Of a stretch of DNA of 64,000 bases, positions 38,517 to 47,760 are shown one piece after another; position 1 is the stretch's first letter; each line of letters starts with the position of its first letter. Location: the NCBI RefSeq assembly GCF_900114485.1, contig NZ_FOTF01000005.1, forward strand, positions 156,172 through 220,171, written 5' to 3'. Source of the stretch: Loktanella salsilacus. Its GTDB lineage: Bacteria; Pseudomonadota; Alphaproteobacteria; Rhodobacterales; Rhodobacteraceae. A model generated the notes under the pieces. That model had not been told where the DNA came from and made no database searches. It saw only the letters and a list, made by a program, of their open reading frames with translations. Both the position numbers and the translations under genes were made by a program.

Positions 38517-39261
38517 TCTAACACGCGACGCCTTTTTGGGCGGGCAGTTGCATCTGTGGCAGCCGCGCAGTGGCTACCGCGCGGGCCTTGATCCGGTCCT
38601 GCTTGCCGCCGCCGTGCCTGCCGTATCGGGGCAAAGCCTGCTTGATCTTGGTTGCGGCGCTGGTACCGCCATGCTTTGCGCCGCGACCCGCGTACCAGGC
38701 CTAATGTGCACAGGGATCGAACTGCAGGACAGCTACGCCGCCCTCGCCCGCCGCAACGCGGCAGAGGCTGGCATCACGGCCCAAATCCACACCGCCGACC
38801 TGCGGGATCTGCCCCTAGATATCCGCCAAACCCAATACGACCACGTCATCATGAACCCACCCTATTTCGAGCGTCACCGCGGCGCGACGTCCAGCGATCC
38901 CGGCCGCGACACGGGCCGTGGCGGCGCAACGCCGCTTGCCGATTGGCTCGAAACGGGCATCCGCCGCACCGCACCGCGCGGCACGCTGACGATCATTCAG
39001 CAAACCGCCCGCTTACATGAAATTTTGGCTATGCTTTATGGTCGCCTTGGCAGTGTGATCGTTCAACCACTGACCGCACGCCCGGGCCGCGCGCCGAATC
39101 TGGTCATGGTGCAAGCAAAACTGGGGGGACGCGCCGCGTTCCAGCTGTCCCAGCCGCTTATCTTACACGTTGGCGCGATACATAATCACGATGGCGACGA
39201 TTACACCCCCGCCATCCGTGCAGTTCTACGTCACGGCGAAAAATTGCCGCTCGGCGGTTAA
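38485..39261 (+). CDS. tRNA1(Val) adenine-N6-methyltransferase-like protein (TrmN6 family)
   Basis: The 258-residue class I methyltransferase has the SAM motif LLDLGCGAGTAMLCAA and the catalytic NPPY motif in VIMNPPYFERH, the signature of N6-adenine methyltransferases of the TrmN6 group, which modify A37 of tRNA1(Val). Substrate specificity is an inference from that motif. The frame overlaps the DUF2007 gene by 32 bp at the ATG; a TTG at 38506 would give an overlap of only 11 bp and the more usual start TDDLTRDAFLGG, so the exact start is open. Confidence 0.82.
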   Translation: MRKSKSPLTDDLTRDAFLGGQLHLWQPRSGYRAGLDPVLLAAAVPAVSGQSLLDLGCGAGTAMLCAATRVPGLMCTGIELQDSYAALARRNAAEAGITAQIHTADLRDLPLDIRQTQYDHVIMNPPYFERHRGATSSDPGRDTGRGGATPLADWLETGIRRTAPRGTLTIIQQTARLHEILAMLYGRLGSVIVQPLTARPGRAPNLVMVQAKLGGRAAFQLSQPLILHVGAIHNHDGDDYTPAIRAVLRHGEKLPLGG

Positions 39262-39381
39262 TAACTTGGCAATAGTTGCGCAAGAAGGTGGGGATACGAC
39301 CTGATTGCAGTCAAAACAGGTGACACAGCCTGATCCATATGCTGCAATGTAACTGTTCAATGACAGCAAAAGGAGCCGACC

Positions 39382-39546
39382 ATGAGCTTGAGTTCGCACG
39401 TTGAGGAATTGAAGAAGAAACACCAAACCCTGTCCGATTCGGTAGAAAGCCTGCAGCGTAGCCCTGCCACCGACGACATGGAAATTGCGCGCCTGAAAAA
39501 GCAAAAGCTGATGCTCAAAGAAGAGATCGGCCGCCTGTCCCACTGA
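39382..39546 (+). CDS. DUF465 (YdcH-like) small coiled-coil protein
   Basis: This 54-residue protein is missed by length cut-offs but has a clear AAAAGGAG ribosome-binding site before the ATG. Its sequence, with SSHVEELKKKHQTLSDSV and the repeat LKKQKLMLKEEIGRL, is a short helical hairpin or coiled coil and fits the YdcH/DUF465 family common in proteobacteria. Its function is unknown. The last 32 bases overlap the 3' end of the convergent EamA-family gene. Confidence 0.85.
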   Translation: MSLSSHVEELKKKHQTLSDSVESLQRSPATDDMEIARLKKQKLMLKEEIGRLSH

Positions 39547-40408
39547 CACCTTTTTCCGCGCTGGCCCGAGCGGCCAGTGCGGCACCCCCGACGATCAGAA
39601 CAGTCGCCCAGATCAGCGACGGACTAGCAACAGCCTGCCCAGCCGCGATCAACACAAACGTCGACAGCACCGGTGCCGCATAAGACGCCGTACCAAGCAG
39701 CTGAATGTCACCGCGTTTGACCCCGATATCCCAAACGAAAAACGCAGCCCCAACGGGACCAAGGCCCAAGGCCACAACGGCGCACCAGCCTGCAAAGCTT
39801 GGCCAAACCGTGATTTCTGTGCCCACGTGCACCAGCGCGGACAACACTGCCGTCGCTGCGCAAAACACCGTCACACTGACCGTCGGCACCGTCTTCATCC
39901 GGCGCGACAAAACCGAATAGCTGGACCAAAACACCGCACACAGCAGCGCCAGCCCATATCCCGCCATCGCGCCGGGCTGCCCCGCGCCGCGTCCGCCCAA
40001 AATGATCAGCGCCGCCCCCGCAAATCCCAACACCGCGCCCAAGATATGACCCCGGCGCAGCACCTCGCCCGGCAACAATCCCGACATCAGCACAATCAGC
40101 AGGGGCCACAAATAGGCAATCAACCCCGCCTCGGCGGGCGGTGCCAAACGCAGCGCTGAAAAATAAAGCGCATGATAGCCAAACAAACCAAGGGTTCCGG
40201 CGGCGTAAACCCGCAGCGGTACCTGCCGCAACTGGCCCAGGCTGCCCGTCACCGCCCCCCAGATCAGCCCAACGCCCGCCCCCACGGCAAAGGTCAGCGC
40301 CGTCAGCTGGAACGGCGGTACTGGCACCGTGGCCACGGTCAGCACGGCCAACAGGGACCACAGCAGCACCGCCAAAAAGCCGATCAAAGTCGCCATGTTT
40401 CGCGTCAT
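39515..40408 (-). CDS. EamA-family (DMT superfamily) transporter
   Basis: The 297-residue protein has ten hydrophobic segments arranged as two EamA repeats of five. The first repeat ends around YLWPLLIVLMSGLLPGE and the second includes YGLALLCAVFWSSYSVLSRRM and the final VLIVGGAALAAR. Relatives export amino acids, purines or other metabolites; the substrate is unknown. The start may be the ATG at 40408 (MTRNMATLIGF) or four codons later. A terminator follows the start of the gene on the other side, belonging to phaB. Confidence 0.85.
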   Translation of the reverse strand: MTRNMATLIGFLAVLLWSLLAVLTVATVPVPPFQLTALTFAVGAGVGLIWGAVTGSLGQLRQVPLRVYAAGTLGLFGYHALYFSALRLAPPAEAGLIAYLWPLLIVLMSGLLPGEVLRRGHILGAVLGFAGAALIILGGRGAGQPGAMAGYGLALLCAVFWSSYSVLSRRMKTVPTVSVTVFCAATAVLSALVHVGTEITVWPSFAGWCAVVALGLGPVGAAFFVWDIGVKRGDIQLLGTASYAAPVLSTFVLIAAGQAVASPSLIWATVLIVGGAALAARASAEKGVSGTGGRSLL

Positions 40409-40424
40409 AGGGTCCCCAAAAGCA

Positions 40425-40453
40425 GAAAGGCCGGGAACATGTCCCGGCCTTTC
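40425..40453 (-). terminator. Rho-independent terminator of phaB
   Basis: GAAAGGCCGGGA (40425-40436) pairs with TCCCGGCCTTTC (40442-40453) around a 5-nt loop. Read on the minus strand it is followed by TGCTTTTGG. It sits 23 nt after the phaB stop codon. The stem is almost identical to the one at 52,260, after the TRAP operon. Confidence 0.75.
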
Positions 40454-40475
40454 GCTTAGCTGAAATCCCGCAGGA

Positions 40476-41198
40476 TTACGTCATGTATTGACCGCCGTTG
40501 GCCGTAATTGTTGCGCCCGTAATGAAGGCTGCATCGTCGGATGCCAAGAATACCACCGCGCGGGCGATCTCCTCTGGCTCGCCCAAACGGCCCACGGGAA
40601 TCGCGCCGACGATGGAATCCATCACCTTTTCAGGGATCGTCGCCATCATATCGGTGTTGATATAGCCGGGGCAGATCGCGTTGACCGTGATCCCGGCGCG
40701 CGCGCCCTCTTGGGCCAGCGATTTGGTCAGGCCGATATCGCCCGCCTTGGCAGCCGCGTAATTTGCCTGCGCAAACTGACCCTTCTGACCATTGATCGAT
40801 GAGATCGTGATGATCCGCCCAAACTTACGTTCGCGCATGCCCGGCCAGACCGGATGCGTCATGTTGAAAACGCCCGTCAGATTGGTGCCGATGACCTCGT
40901 TCCACTGGTCTGGCGTCATCTTGTGAAAGGGCGCGTCGCGGGTGATTCCCGCATTGTTGACCAAGACTTCAACCGGGCCAATATCGGCTTCGATCTGTGC
41001 GATACCCGCCTTGCAGGCCTCGTAATTGCCAACGTCCCATTTATAGGTCTTGATACCGGTCTCGTCGGTGAAGGCTTTCGCCTTTTCGTCGTTCCCGGCG
41101 TAGGTCGCGGCGACGGTATATCCAGCGGCCTTCAGTGCGTGGCTAATGGCCCCGCCAATCCCCCGCGTTCCGCCCGTCACAAGTGCAACTCTCGCCAT
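40476..41198 (-). CDS. phaB: Acetoacetyl-CoA reductase
   Basis: The 240-residue short-chain dehydrogenase reduces acetoacetyl-CoA to (R)-3-hydroxybutyryl-CoA with NADPH, the second step of polyhydroxybutyrate synthesis. The cofactor motif is TGGTRGIG, the structural NNAG motif is present, the catalytic Ser lies in ISSINGQKGQ and the YxxxK is NYAAAKAG. Close relatives share GQFAQANYAAAKAGDIGLTK. The neighbouring gene on the same strand is phaA; a PHA synthase gene is not in the window. Confidence 0.93.
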   Translation of the reverse strand: MARVALVTGGTRGIGGAISHALKAAGYTVAATYAGNDEKAKAFTDETGIKTYKWDVGNYEACKAGIAQIEADIGPVEVLVNNAGITRDAPFHKMTPDQWNEVIGTNLTGVFNMTHPVWPGMRERKFGRIITISSINGQKGQFAQANYAAAKAGDIGLTKSLAQEGARAGITVNAICPGYINTDMMATIPEKVMDSIVGAIPVGRLGEPEEIARAVVFLASDDAAFITGATITANGGQYMT

Positions 41199-41290
41199 GG
41201 TTTATCCTCTTCCTCAGGTTGGAGTTTTAATTTTGCGCAGCTCTGCGCCATTTGTCAAAAGGCTAACCTATAATTTACGCAATTTTATTT

Positions 41291-41317
41291 CGCGGCACCC
41301 AAAATAGGGGTGCCGCG
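41291..41317 (-). terminator. Hairpin between phaA and phaB
   Basis: CGCGGCACCC (41291-41300) and GGGTGCCGCG (41308-41317) form a perfect 10-bp stem with a 7-nt loop, 11 bases after the phaA stop. The minus-strand tail is AAATAAAATT rather than a pure T run, so termination may be partial and let some phaA transcripts reach phaB. Confidence 0.6.
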
Positions 41318-41327
41318 TTGGTCAAGG

Positions 41328-42503
41328 TCAGGGACGCTCAACACACATGGCAACGCCCATGCCGCCGCCGATGCACAGGGTCGCCAGACCCTTTTTCACG
41401 CCGCGGCGCTGCATTTCGAACAGCAGCGTGTTCAGCACCCGCGCGCCCGAGGCACCGATGGGGTGACCGATCGCAATCGCGCCGCCATTCACGTTGACGA
41501 TTGCTGGGTCCCAGCCCATTTCTTTGTTCACAGCGCAAGCCTGCGCCGCGAATGCCTCGTTCGCCTCGACCAGCTCTAGGTCGGCGGCCTTCCAGCCAGC
41601 CTTTTCCAGCGCTTTGCGCGATGCGAAAATCGGGCCGACGCCCATGATCTTGGGGTCCAGACCGGCGGTTGCATATGACACGATCCGCGCCAAAGGCTCG
41701 ATCCCGCGCTTTTCAGCCTCATCCGCCGTCATCAGCAAACAACCTGCCGCGCCGTCGTTCAAACCAGAGGCATTGGCCGCCGTGACAGAGCCATCCTTGG
41801 CAAAGGCCGGGCGCAGTTTCTGCATCGCTTCCATCGTCGCGCCATGGCGGATGTATTCGTCCGCATCCATCACCGTCTCGCCCTTGCGGGTTTTGATGGT
41901 GAAGGGAATGATCTCGTCCTTGAACTTGCCAGCCTTCTGCGCGGCCTCGGCCTTGTTCTGGGATCCGACGGCGAATTCATCCTGTTGATCACGGCTAATC
42001 TGATACTTTTCAGCCACGTTTTCAGCAGTTTGCCCCATGTGATAGCCGTTGAAGGCATCCCAAAGGCCGTCCTTGATCATCGTGTCGATGTACGACACAT
42101 CGCCCATCTTATGACCCTGACGCAGGTTCGCGGCATGGGGCGACATGGACATATTTTCCTGTCCGCCAGCCGCGATGATAGACGCATCGCCGAGCTGGAT
42201 ATGCTGCGCCGCAATCGCCACAGCGCGCAGGCCAGAGCCGCAGACCTGATTCAGCGACCAAGCCGAGGATTCGATCGGCAAGCCGGCGTTGATATGCGCC
42301 TGACGCGCGGGGTTTTGGCCCTGCGCCGCGGTCAGCACCTGACCCAAAATGGTCTCGCTCACCTCTGACTTATCGATGCCCGCGCGTGCGACGATACCTT
42401 CCAGCATGGCGGCACCCAAATCATGGGCAGGCGTTGCGGCAAACGATCCAAGGAAGCTGCCGACAGCTGTGCGCCCGGCGGACGCGATCACGACGTTGGT
42501 CAT
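41328..42503 (-). CDS. phaA: Acetyl-CoA C-acetyltransferase (beta-ketothiolase)
   Basis: The 391-residue thiolase condenses two acetyl-CoA to acetoacetyl-CoA, feeding the reductase encoded next to it. The nucleophilic cysteine is residue 88 in [12 protein letters not shown], the acid-base histidine is in [16 protein letters not shown] and the second cysteine in [11 protein letters not shown]. The length and start [15 protein letters not shown] match biosynthetic thiolases. A 129-bp gap with a hairpin separates it from phaB on the same strand. Confidence 0.94.
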   Translation of the reverse strand: MTNVVIASAGRTAVGSFLGSFAATPAHDLGAAMLEGIVARAGIDKSEVSETILGQVLTAAQGQNPARQAHINAGLPIESSAWSLNQVCGSGLRAVAIAAQHIQLGDASIIAAGGQENMSMSPHAANLRQGHKMGDVSYIDTMIKDGLWDAFNGYHMGQTAENVAEKYQISRDQQDEFAVGSQNKAEAAQKAGKFKDEIIPFTIKTRKGETVMDADEYIRHGATMEAMQKLRPAFAKDGSVTAANASGLNDGAAGCLLMTADEAEKRGIEPLARIVSYATAGLDPKIMGVGPIFASRKALEKAGWKAADLELVEANEAFAAQACAVNKEMGWDPAIVNVNGGAIAIGHPIGASGARVLNTLLFEMQRRGVKKGLATLCIGGGMGVAMCVERP

Positions 42504-42613
42504 GTTAACCCTTTCTAGCGGTTACAATGCGCAAAACGGGCACAATCAAGCGCACCCCCCTGCGCGATTGACCCAAATGTAGGCCGCTAAATTTTCAAGG
42601 GCAACGACAAGTA

Positions 42614-43423
42614 TCAGGCAATGTCGAACTTCGGTGCACCGATATGATAACCTTGCAGACAATCCGCATTGATCCCCTGCAGCCACGCCGCATCCCGCGC
42701 GTTTTCGACCCCTTCGACGATGGCAAACATTTCGAACTGATGCGCAACGGTGACCAACGCCTCGACCAGCACCTGATTGTCGGGATCGTCAGCGATCCCT
42801 TTCACAAAGGTCTTGTCCACCTTCACCATGTCGAAAAAGAAATCCTTAAGATGCCGAAACGCCGTCATCCCACCGCCGAAGCCGTCCAGTGCAAAGGCCA
42901 CGCCGCGCGGCTGCATATCCTCCATGAACCGCATCACCACCTCGTGCAGCATCATGGCAGAGGTTTCGCTAATCTCAAAAATCAGCCGATTCCCCAGCGC
43001 CCCGCGTTCTGACAATCCTGCTTCTAGCGTTTGTCGCCAGCGCCAATCGCCCAGCGACCGGGCCGACACGTTCACCGACAGCCGCATCCCCGGATGCTGC
43101 CGCAACATCCGCAGCGCCAGTTCCAGCGTCAGCACATCAATGCGGCGCCCGATTTCCGTATCCGCCACCTGCGGCATGAAATTCGCCGCCGGAATCACCC
43201 GTCCGGCGTCATCCAGCAGACGGATCAGCCCCTCGTAAAAGGCGACCTTTCCCATATCATTCGCCACAACAACCGGCTGAAACGCCAGCCGCGCCCGCCC
43301 CCGGTCCAGCGCATGTGTCACCAGCGCAGGCGTATCCGCGTCCCGACTAGCAAAAGCAAATTGCAGCGGATCTTCGAATTGTTCCTCTGGATCGGGGATA
43401 GCATCGCGGCGGGGTTTAAGCAT
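42614..43423 (-). CDS. EAL-domain protein, probably degenerate phosphodiesterase
   Basis: The 269-residue protein has an EAL fold from residue 40 to the end. The signature motif is E64-G-L instead of EAL, with SVNVS (N118), FEISE (E150, E153), K201 and LQGYHIGAP (Q257) kept. However, the pair of aspartates expected as DDFG reads LDGFGG, so the second metal-binding aspartate is a glycine (181). Enzymes with this change usually lose c-di-GMP hydrolysis and act as receptors or scaffolds. No GGDEF or sensor domain is attached. The ATG at 43423 is preferred over 43453. Confidence 0.83.
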   Translation of the reverse strand: MLKPRRDAIPDPEEQFEDPLQFAFASRDADTPALVTHALDRGRARLAFQPVVVANDMGKVAFYEGLIRLLDDAGRVIPAANFMPQVADTEIGRRIDVLTLELALRMLRQHPGMRLSVNVSARSLGDWRWRQTLEAGLSERGALGNRLIFEISETSAMMLHEVVMRFMEDMQPRGVAFALDGFGGGMTAFRHLKDFFFDMVKVDKTFVKGIADDPDNQVLVEALVTVAHQFEMFAIVEGVENARDAAWLQGINADCLQGYHIGAPKFDIA

Positions 43424-43505
43424 CTGACGGGTTCCATGCACGGGCCTTGCCACATTGGACGCACGCCCCCAACACCACGTTAAGACCTAGCAGGAAAGTG
43501 GCCCC

Positions 43506-44075
43506 ATGACCCTGACACGTTGCGCCTGGGCCGGGGATGACCCGATCTATCAAGCCTACCATGACACCGAATGGGGCGTGCCCGAATACAACAGCCGTGC
43601 GCTGTGGGAAAAGCTGGTGCTTGACGGCTTTCAGGCCGGCCTGTCCTGGATCACCATCTTGAAAAAGCGCGACAATTTCCGCGCGGCCTTTGCCAATTTC
43701 GACCCCAATATCGTGGCCACATGGGGCGAGGATGACATCACCCGCCTGCTGGCGAACCCCGGCATCATCCGCCATCGCGGCAAGATCGCAGCCACGATCA
43801 CCAATGCGCAAGCCTGGCAAAAGATCGAGGCCGAGCAAGGCTTTGACCGCTTTTTATGGGATTACGTCGACGGTGCCCCGCTGCAAACGCACCGCGCCAC
43901 AATGGCCGACGTGCCCGGCTTTACGCCGCTGTCGACGCAAATCTCAAAAGACCTCAAAAAGGCGGGGTTCAAGTTCTGCGGGCCAACAATCGTCTACGCC
44001 TTTATGCAGGCCTGCGGGCTGGTCAATGACCATATCATGACCTGCCACCGCCACGCGCCCTTAACAAAACCTTAA
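43506..44075 (+). CDS. tag: DNA-3-methyladenine glycosylase I
   Basis: The 189-residue enzyme removes 3-methyladenine from alkylated DNA. The Tag signatures RCAWAGDDPIYQAYHDTEWGVP, LWEKLVLDGFQAGLSWITIL with the substrate-pocket tryptophan, and the late C...H zinc site (FMQACGLVNDHIMTCHRH) are present. It is divergent from the EAL gene and convergent with moaE, with a short gap to each. Confidence 0.93.
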   Translation: MTLTRCAWAGDDPIYQAYHDTEWGVPEYNSRALWEKLVLDGFQAGLSWITILKKRDNFRAAFANFDPNIVATWGEDDITRLLANPGIIRHRGKIAATITNAQAWQKIEAEQGFDRFLWDYVDGAPLQTHRATMADVPGFTPLSTQISKDLKKAGFKFCGPTIVYAFMQACGLVNDHIMTCHRHAPLTKP

Positions 44076-44104
44076 CGCAACGCCCGTTTTACCCGCGGAT
44101 AAGG

Positions 44105-44548
44105 TCAGTCCCAGCGGGTCAGCGCCGCCTCGTCATCATCCTTGGCGGCGACCCAATCGGCGCCTTCTGCGGTGACTTCTTTCTTCCAGAACGGCGCGCG
44201 GGATTTCAGATAATCCATCAGAAAATCCGCCGCCGCAAAGGCATCCGCCCGGTGGGCAGAGGCTGCCGCGACCATCATAATAGGCGCGCCGGGTGCCAAC
44301 TGACCAAAGCGGTGAATCACCAAAGCATCCGCCAAGCTCCAGCGCTCCCGCGCCTCGGCCACGATTGCAGAAATCGCTTTTTCGGTCATGCCGGGGTAAT
44401 GTTCGATCATCATATGCTGCAAACCGCCCGCCACATCGCGCACGATTCCAGTAAAGCTGACAACAGCGCCAGCGCCCTCTGCCCGCGCCGAAAAGGCGTT
44501 CAGCTCGACGCCTGCGTCAAAGACGCCCTCTTGGACCCGGACCTGCAT
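44105..44548 (-). CDS. moaE: Molybdopterin synthase catalytic subunit
   Basis: The 147-residue MoaE converts cyclic pyranopterin monophosphate to molybdopterin using sulfur carried on MoaD. Typical regions are the FTGIVRDVAGGLQHMMIEHYPGMTEKAI start, the HRFGQLAPGAPIMMVAAASAHRADAF centre and the catalytic lysine in LKSRAPFWKKE. It begins one base inside the moaD stop codon, so the two subunits are translated together. Confidence 0.93.
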   Translation of the reverse strand: MQVRVQEGVFDAGVELNAFSARAEGAGAVVSFTGIVRDVAGGLQHMMIEHYPGMTEKAISAIVAEARERWSLADALVIHRFGQLAPGAPIMMVAAASAHRADAFAAADFLMDYLKSRAPFWKKEVTAEGADWVAAKDDDEAALTRWD

Positions 44549-44793
44549 CAGCCGCCCGTCATTGGCGGGAAAAATGCCACTTCGCGCACGCCGGCCAAGG
44601 GCGCATCGAAATCCGACAGCACCTGATCCAACGCCACCCGCAGGGCAGAGGTATCAGCAAAGGCGGCCGCATACCGCTCTTCGCGCGCCATAAGTTCTGC
44701 CACAAGCTCGTTCACCGTCGCCGCCTGCGTCTCGACCCGCTCGCGGGGCAGACCGATGCGCTCTCGCACCCATGCAAAATACATCACATCCAT
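44548..44793 (-). CDS. moaD: Molybdopterin synthase sulfur carrier subunit
   Basis: The 81-residue ubiquitin-like protein ends in the required Gly-Gly (PPMTGG), which is thiocarboxylated and donates sulfur in molybdopterin synthesis. The ubiquitin fold is seen as MYFAWVRERIGLPRERVE and VALDQVL. It starts in the pgsA stop codon (TAATG) and ends in the moaE start (TGATG), a tight three-gene arrangement. Confidence 0.92.
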   Translation of the reverse strand: MDVMYFAWVRERIGLPRERVETQAATVNELVAELMAREERYAAAFADTSALRVALDQVLSDFDAPLAGVREVAFFPPMTGG

Positions 44794-45455
44794 TAGCTAT
44801 CCCTTAGATACGGCAGCGCTTTACGGAAATAGTCCCAGCCCGTCGCCAGCGTCAAAACGGCTGCCAACCACAGACCGACAACGCCCGTGTACCACGTCAG
44901 ATGGGCACCCCAGCTTTTCCAGACCAGCCCCATTTCGTCTGAAATTTGACCGGCAAAGATCGCGTCGACCGTATCCGCATCCATGCCAAAAGACTGCATG
45001 ACAAAATAATGCTCGAACGCGCCAGCTGCGAACAAAAACGCGATGGCCACCATCTGCGCCGTCGTCTTCCACTTCGCCAACTGCGTGACCTTCAGCAGCC
45101 CCGCCTTAGCCCCCAAAAACTCGCGCAGACCAGAGACAAAGACTTCGCGAAAGATAATGAATGTCGCAGGCAGCAAAATCCACGCATTCATGCCGGAAAA
45201 GCCCGTGATCACCAGCAGCGCAATCACCACCATCGCCTTATCGGCGATCGGGTCCAGCATTGCGCCAAACTTGCTTTCCTGCTTCCACGCCCGCGCCAGA
45301 TACCCATCGACAAAGTCGGTCAAGGCAGCAACCACGAATAAAACCAGCGCAAACCAGTCCGCCCAAGGCCGTGCAAAGAACAAAAACATGATCGCCACAG
45401 CCGGAGCCGCCAGCAACCGCAAGATCGTCAGGATATTGGGCACATTCAATGTCAT
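44793..45455 (-). CDS. pgsA: CDP-diacylglycerol-glycerol-3-phosphate 3-phosphatidyltransferase
   Basis: The 220-residue inner-membrane enzyme makes phosphatidylglycerol phosphate. The CDP-alcohol phosphotransferase motif is complete: TDFVDGYLARAWKQESKFGAMLDPIADK, with DG...AR...G...D...D. Four to six membrane segments follow. A short intergenic segment separates it from uvrC upstream; the uvrC-pgsA-moaD-moaE order is one I associate with Rhodobacterales. Confidence 0.93.
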   Translation of the reverse strand: MTLNVPNILTILRLLAAPAVAIMFLFFARPWADWFALVLFVVAALTDFVDGYLARAWKQESKFGAMLDPIADKAMVVIALLVITGFSGMNAWILLPATFIIFREVFVSGLREFLGAKAGLLKVTQLAKWKTTAQMVAIAFLFAAGAFEHYFVMQSFGMDADTVDAIFAGQISDEMGLVWKSWGAHLTWYTGVVGLWLAAVLTLATGWDYFRKALPYLRDS

Positions 45456-45593
45456 GGCGTCACCTTAGCTAGTGCCATTCAGATAAACCAGACGATGCGT
45501 GGCCCCTAGCCTTCTTCTGGTCAAAAATACCTCGGGGCTTGGGGCAGCGCCCTAACCCGATTATTCGCCGAAAAATCGGAAATTAGCCCAGCC
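45456..45593. other. uvrC-pgsA intergenic stretch resembling a dispersed Rhodobacterales repeat
   Basis: This 138-bp gap holds no gene. Positions 45505-45550 contain CTTCTTCTGGTCAAAAATAC followed by TCGGGGCTTGGGGCAGCGCC. I recall a similar 'CTTCTGG-CAAAAATA-C-GGGG' tract in many intergenic regions of this order, often with a foldable GGGG...GCCC part. I cannot run a search to confirm the match here. Confidence 0.35.
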
Positions 45594-47474
45594 TCAGCCA
45601 TTCTCGTGAAAATAGTCGTAAATGGTCTGCGCCATACTCTGGCTTATCCCTGATACGGCCGTCAGGTCCGCCAAATTGGCCCGCGCCACAGCCTTGGCAG
45701 AGCCGAAATGCGCCAGCAGCGCCCGTTTGCGCGTCGCCCCGACACCCGGCACATCATCCAGCGGCGTCGCCCCGATCGCCTTGGCGCGTTTCGCCCGGTG
45801 GGTGCCGATGGCAAAGCGGTGCACTTCATCGCGCATGCGCTGAATGAAATACAGCACCGGATCATTGTGCCGCAGCGCCATGACGCTTTTGCCCGTGCGG
45901 TGGAATTCTTCCTTGCCCGCATCCCGGTCAATGCCCTTGGCCACGCCGACCATGGGCACATCACCCACGCCCAGCTTTTCCATAATCTCGCGCACCGCGC
46001 TCACCTGCCCAGCGCCGCCGTCGATCAGCAACAGGTCGGGCCAGGTGCCCGCCTTGCGGTCGGGGTCTTCTTTTAGCAGGCGTTGGAAACGGCGTGTCAG
46101 CACCTCTTTCATCATACCAAAGTCATCGCCCGGCGTCAGATCCTCGCCGCGGATATTGAACTTGCGATATTGGTTCTTCTCGAACCCGTCCGGACCGACG
46201 ACGACCATCGCGCCAACGGCAAAGGCACCTTGAATGTGGCTGTTGTCATACACCTCGACCCGCTGAGGCGCTTTGGTCAGGTCAAACGCCTCGGCGACAC
46301 CCTTTAACAAACGACTTTGTGTCGCGGTCTCGCTCATCTTGCGCGCAAGGCTCTCGCGCGCATTGCGCAGCGCGCCCTGCACCAGTTCGGCCTTTTCGCC
46401 GCGCTGGGGCACGATGATCTCGACCTTGCGCCCCAGTTTTTCAGCCAGCGCCTCTGACATCAGATCGTCGCTATCAAGGCCGTGGGACAGGATCACCATC
46501 TTCGGCGGCTCGCGGTCGGAATAGAACTGACCGACGAAAGCCTCCATCACCTCGGACGCGTCCTCTTCGCCGCTGATGCGGGGATAGTAGTCGTGGTTGC
46601 CCCAGTTCTGGTTGGCGCGGATAAAGAACACCTGCACGCAGGCCTGCCCGCCGTCGATATGCAGACCGATGATATCCGCCTCTTCGACATGCTTGGGGTT
46701 GATGCCCTGCGCCGTCTGCACCTGCGTCAGCGCCTTGATCCGGTCGCGCATCGCAGCGGCGCGCTCGAATTCCATCGCCTCTGACGCGGCGGCCATTTCA
46801 GCGGCTAGGGTTTGCTGAATGCCCTTGGTGCGGCCTGACAAAAACGCCTGCGCATCGCGGACAGAGGCTTTGTAGTCATCGCTTGTCACCAGACCGCAGC
46901 ACGGGCCAGAGCACCGCTTGATCTGGTATTGCAGGCAGGGGCGAGTCCGTGTCTCGAAATCCTGATCCGTGCAGTTGCGCAGCAAGAACACACGCTGCAA
47001 CTGGTTCAACGTCCGGTTCACCGCGCCCACACCGGCGAAGGGGCCGTAGTATTCACCCTTTTCCGTCTTGGCCCCGCGGTGCTTTTTGATCTGTGGCCAG
47101 TCATGGCCAGTCGTCACAAGGATATTCGGAAAGGACTTATCGTCGCGCAGCAGCACGTTGTAGCGCGGCTTAAGCTGCTTGATCAGGTTCTGCTCTAGCA
47201 GCAGCGCCTCTGTCTCTGTCCTTGTGGTCAGGACCATCATCATCTGCGTCTCGCGGATCATGCGGGCGATGCGGCCAGAATGTGGGCCCGGACGGCTGTA
47301 GTTACTGACCCGCGCTTTAAGGTTACGCGCCTTGCCGACATACAAAACCCGGCTTTCGCCATCCAGCATCCGGTACACACCCGGAGAGCTGTCGAGCGTC
47401 TTCACGAAGCCCGCGATATAGGCGTATCCGGTCAGCGGGGCGGCGTCTGGGGTCGCGTCTGGGGCGTCAGTCAT
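45594..47474 (-). CDS. uvrC: Excinuclease ABC subunit C
   Basis: The 626-residue UvrC makes both incisions of nucleotide excision repair. The N-terminal GIY-YIG nuclease is SSPGVYRMLDGESRVLYVGKARNLK, the UVR motif near residue 220 is MEFERAAAMRDRIKAL, the RNase-H-like endonuclease half follows (YDNSHIQGAFAVGAMVV with DD..H), and the double helix-hairpin-helix DVPGVGATRKRALLAHFGSAKAV ends it. I chose the ATG at 47474 (MTDAPDATPD); 47540 is also open. Confidence 0.95.
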   Translation of the reverse strand: MTDAPDATPDAAPLTGYAYIAGFVKTLDSSPGVYRMLDGESRVLYVGKARNLKARVSNYSRPGPHSGRIARMIRETQMMMVLTTRTETEALLLEQNLIKQLKPRYNVLLRDDKSFPNILVTTGHDWPQIKKHRGAKTEKGEYYGPFAGVGAVNRTLNQLQRVFLLRNCTDQDFETRTRPCLQYQIKRCSGPCCGLVTSDDYKASVRDAQAFLSGRTKGIQQTLAAEMAAASEAMEFERAAAMRDRIKALTQVQTAQGINPKHVEEADIIGLHIDGGQACVQVFFIRANQNWGNHDYYPRISGEEDASEVMEAFVGQFYSDREPPKMVILSHGLDSDDLMSEALAEKLGRKVEIIVPQRGEKAELVQGALRNARESLARKMSETATQSRLLKGVAEAFDLTKAPQRVEVYDNSHIQGAFAVGAMVVVGPDGFEKNQYRKFNIRGEDLTPGDDFGMMKEVLTRRFQRLLKEDPDRKAGTWPDLLLIDGGAGQVSAVREIMEKLGVGDVPMVGVAKGIDRDAGKEEFHRTGKSVMALRHNDPVLYFIQRMRDEVHRFAIGTHRAKRAKAIGATPLDDVPGVGATRKRALLAHFGSAKAVARANLADLTAVSGISQSMAQTIYDYFHENG

Positions 47475-47760
47475 GAAGGGTCCGTGATTCTGGAGTGGCT
47501 GCAATGTTAACGCGGCTGGGACAAGACGAAAGGCATCCACGGAATCTGTGGATAACTACGGGGGCAAAATGGCGTGGGTCCTAAATTTTCCTTATACTTC
47601 GGGGGGTTCATCGAAATGCCCGATATTTAAGCAATACATATAACCCTTTGATTTTACGCATCTTATTTATGAAGATTATGTAAACATCTCATCAGAGGTA
47701 TAAATTTGGCCCTGCTACGCCAGATCGCTTGTCAAGGTGCATAACTTAACGTCGCGCTCA
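47475..47760. other. AT-rich intergenic region upstream of uvrC
   Basis: The 286-bp gap between the uvrC start and the stop of the short-chain dehydrogenase gene has no gene. Its middle, about 47585-47760, is visibly more AT-rich than the rest of the window (runs such as TTATTTATGAAGATTATGTA), as expected for a promoter region of uvrC. A small CCACGGAATCTGTGG dyad is at 47538-47552. Confidence 0.4.
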
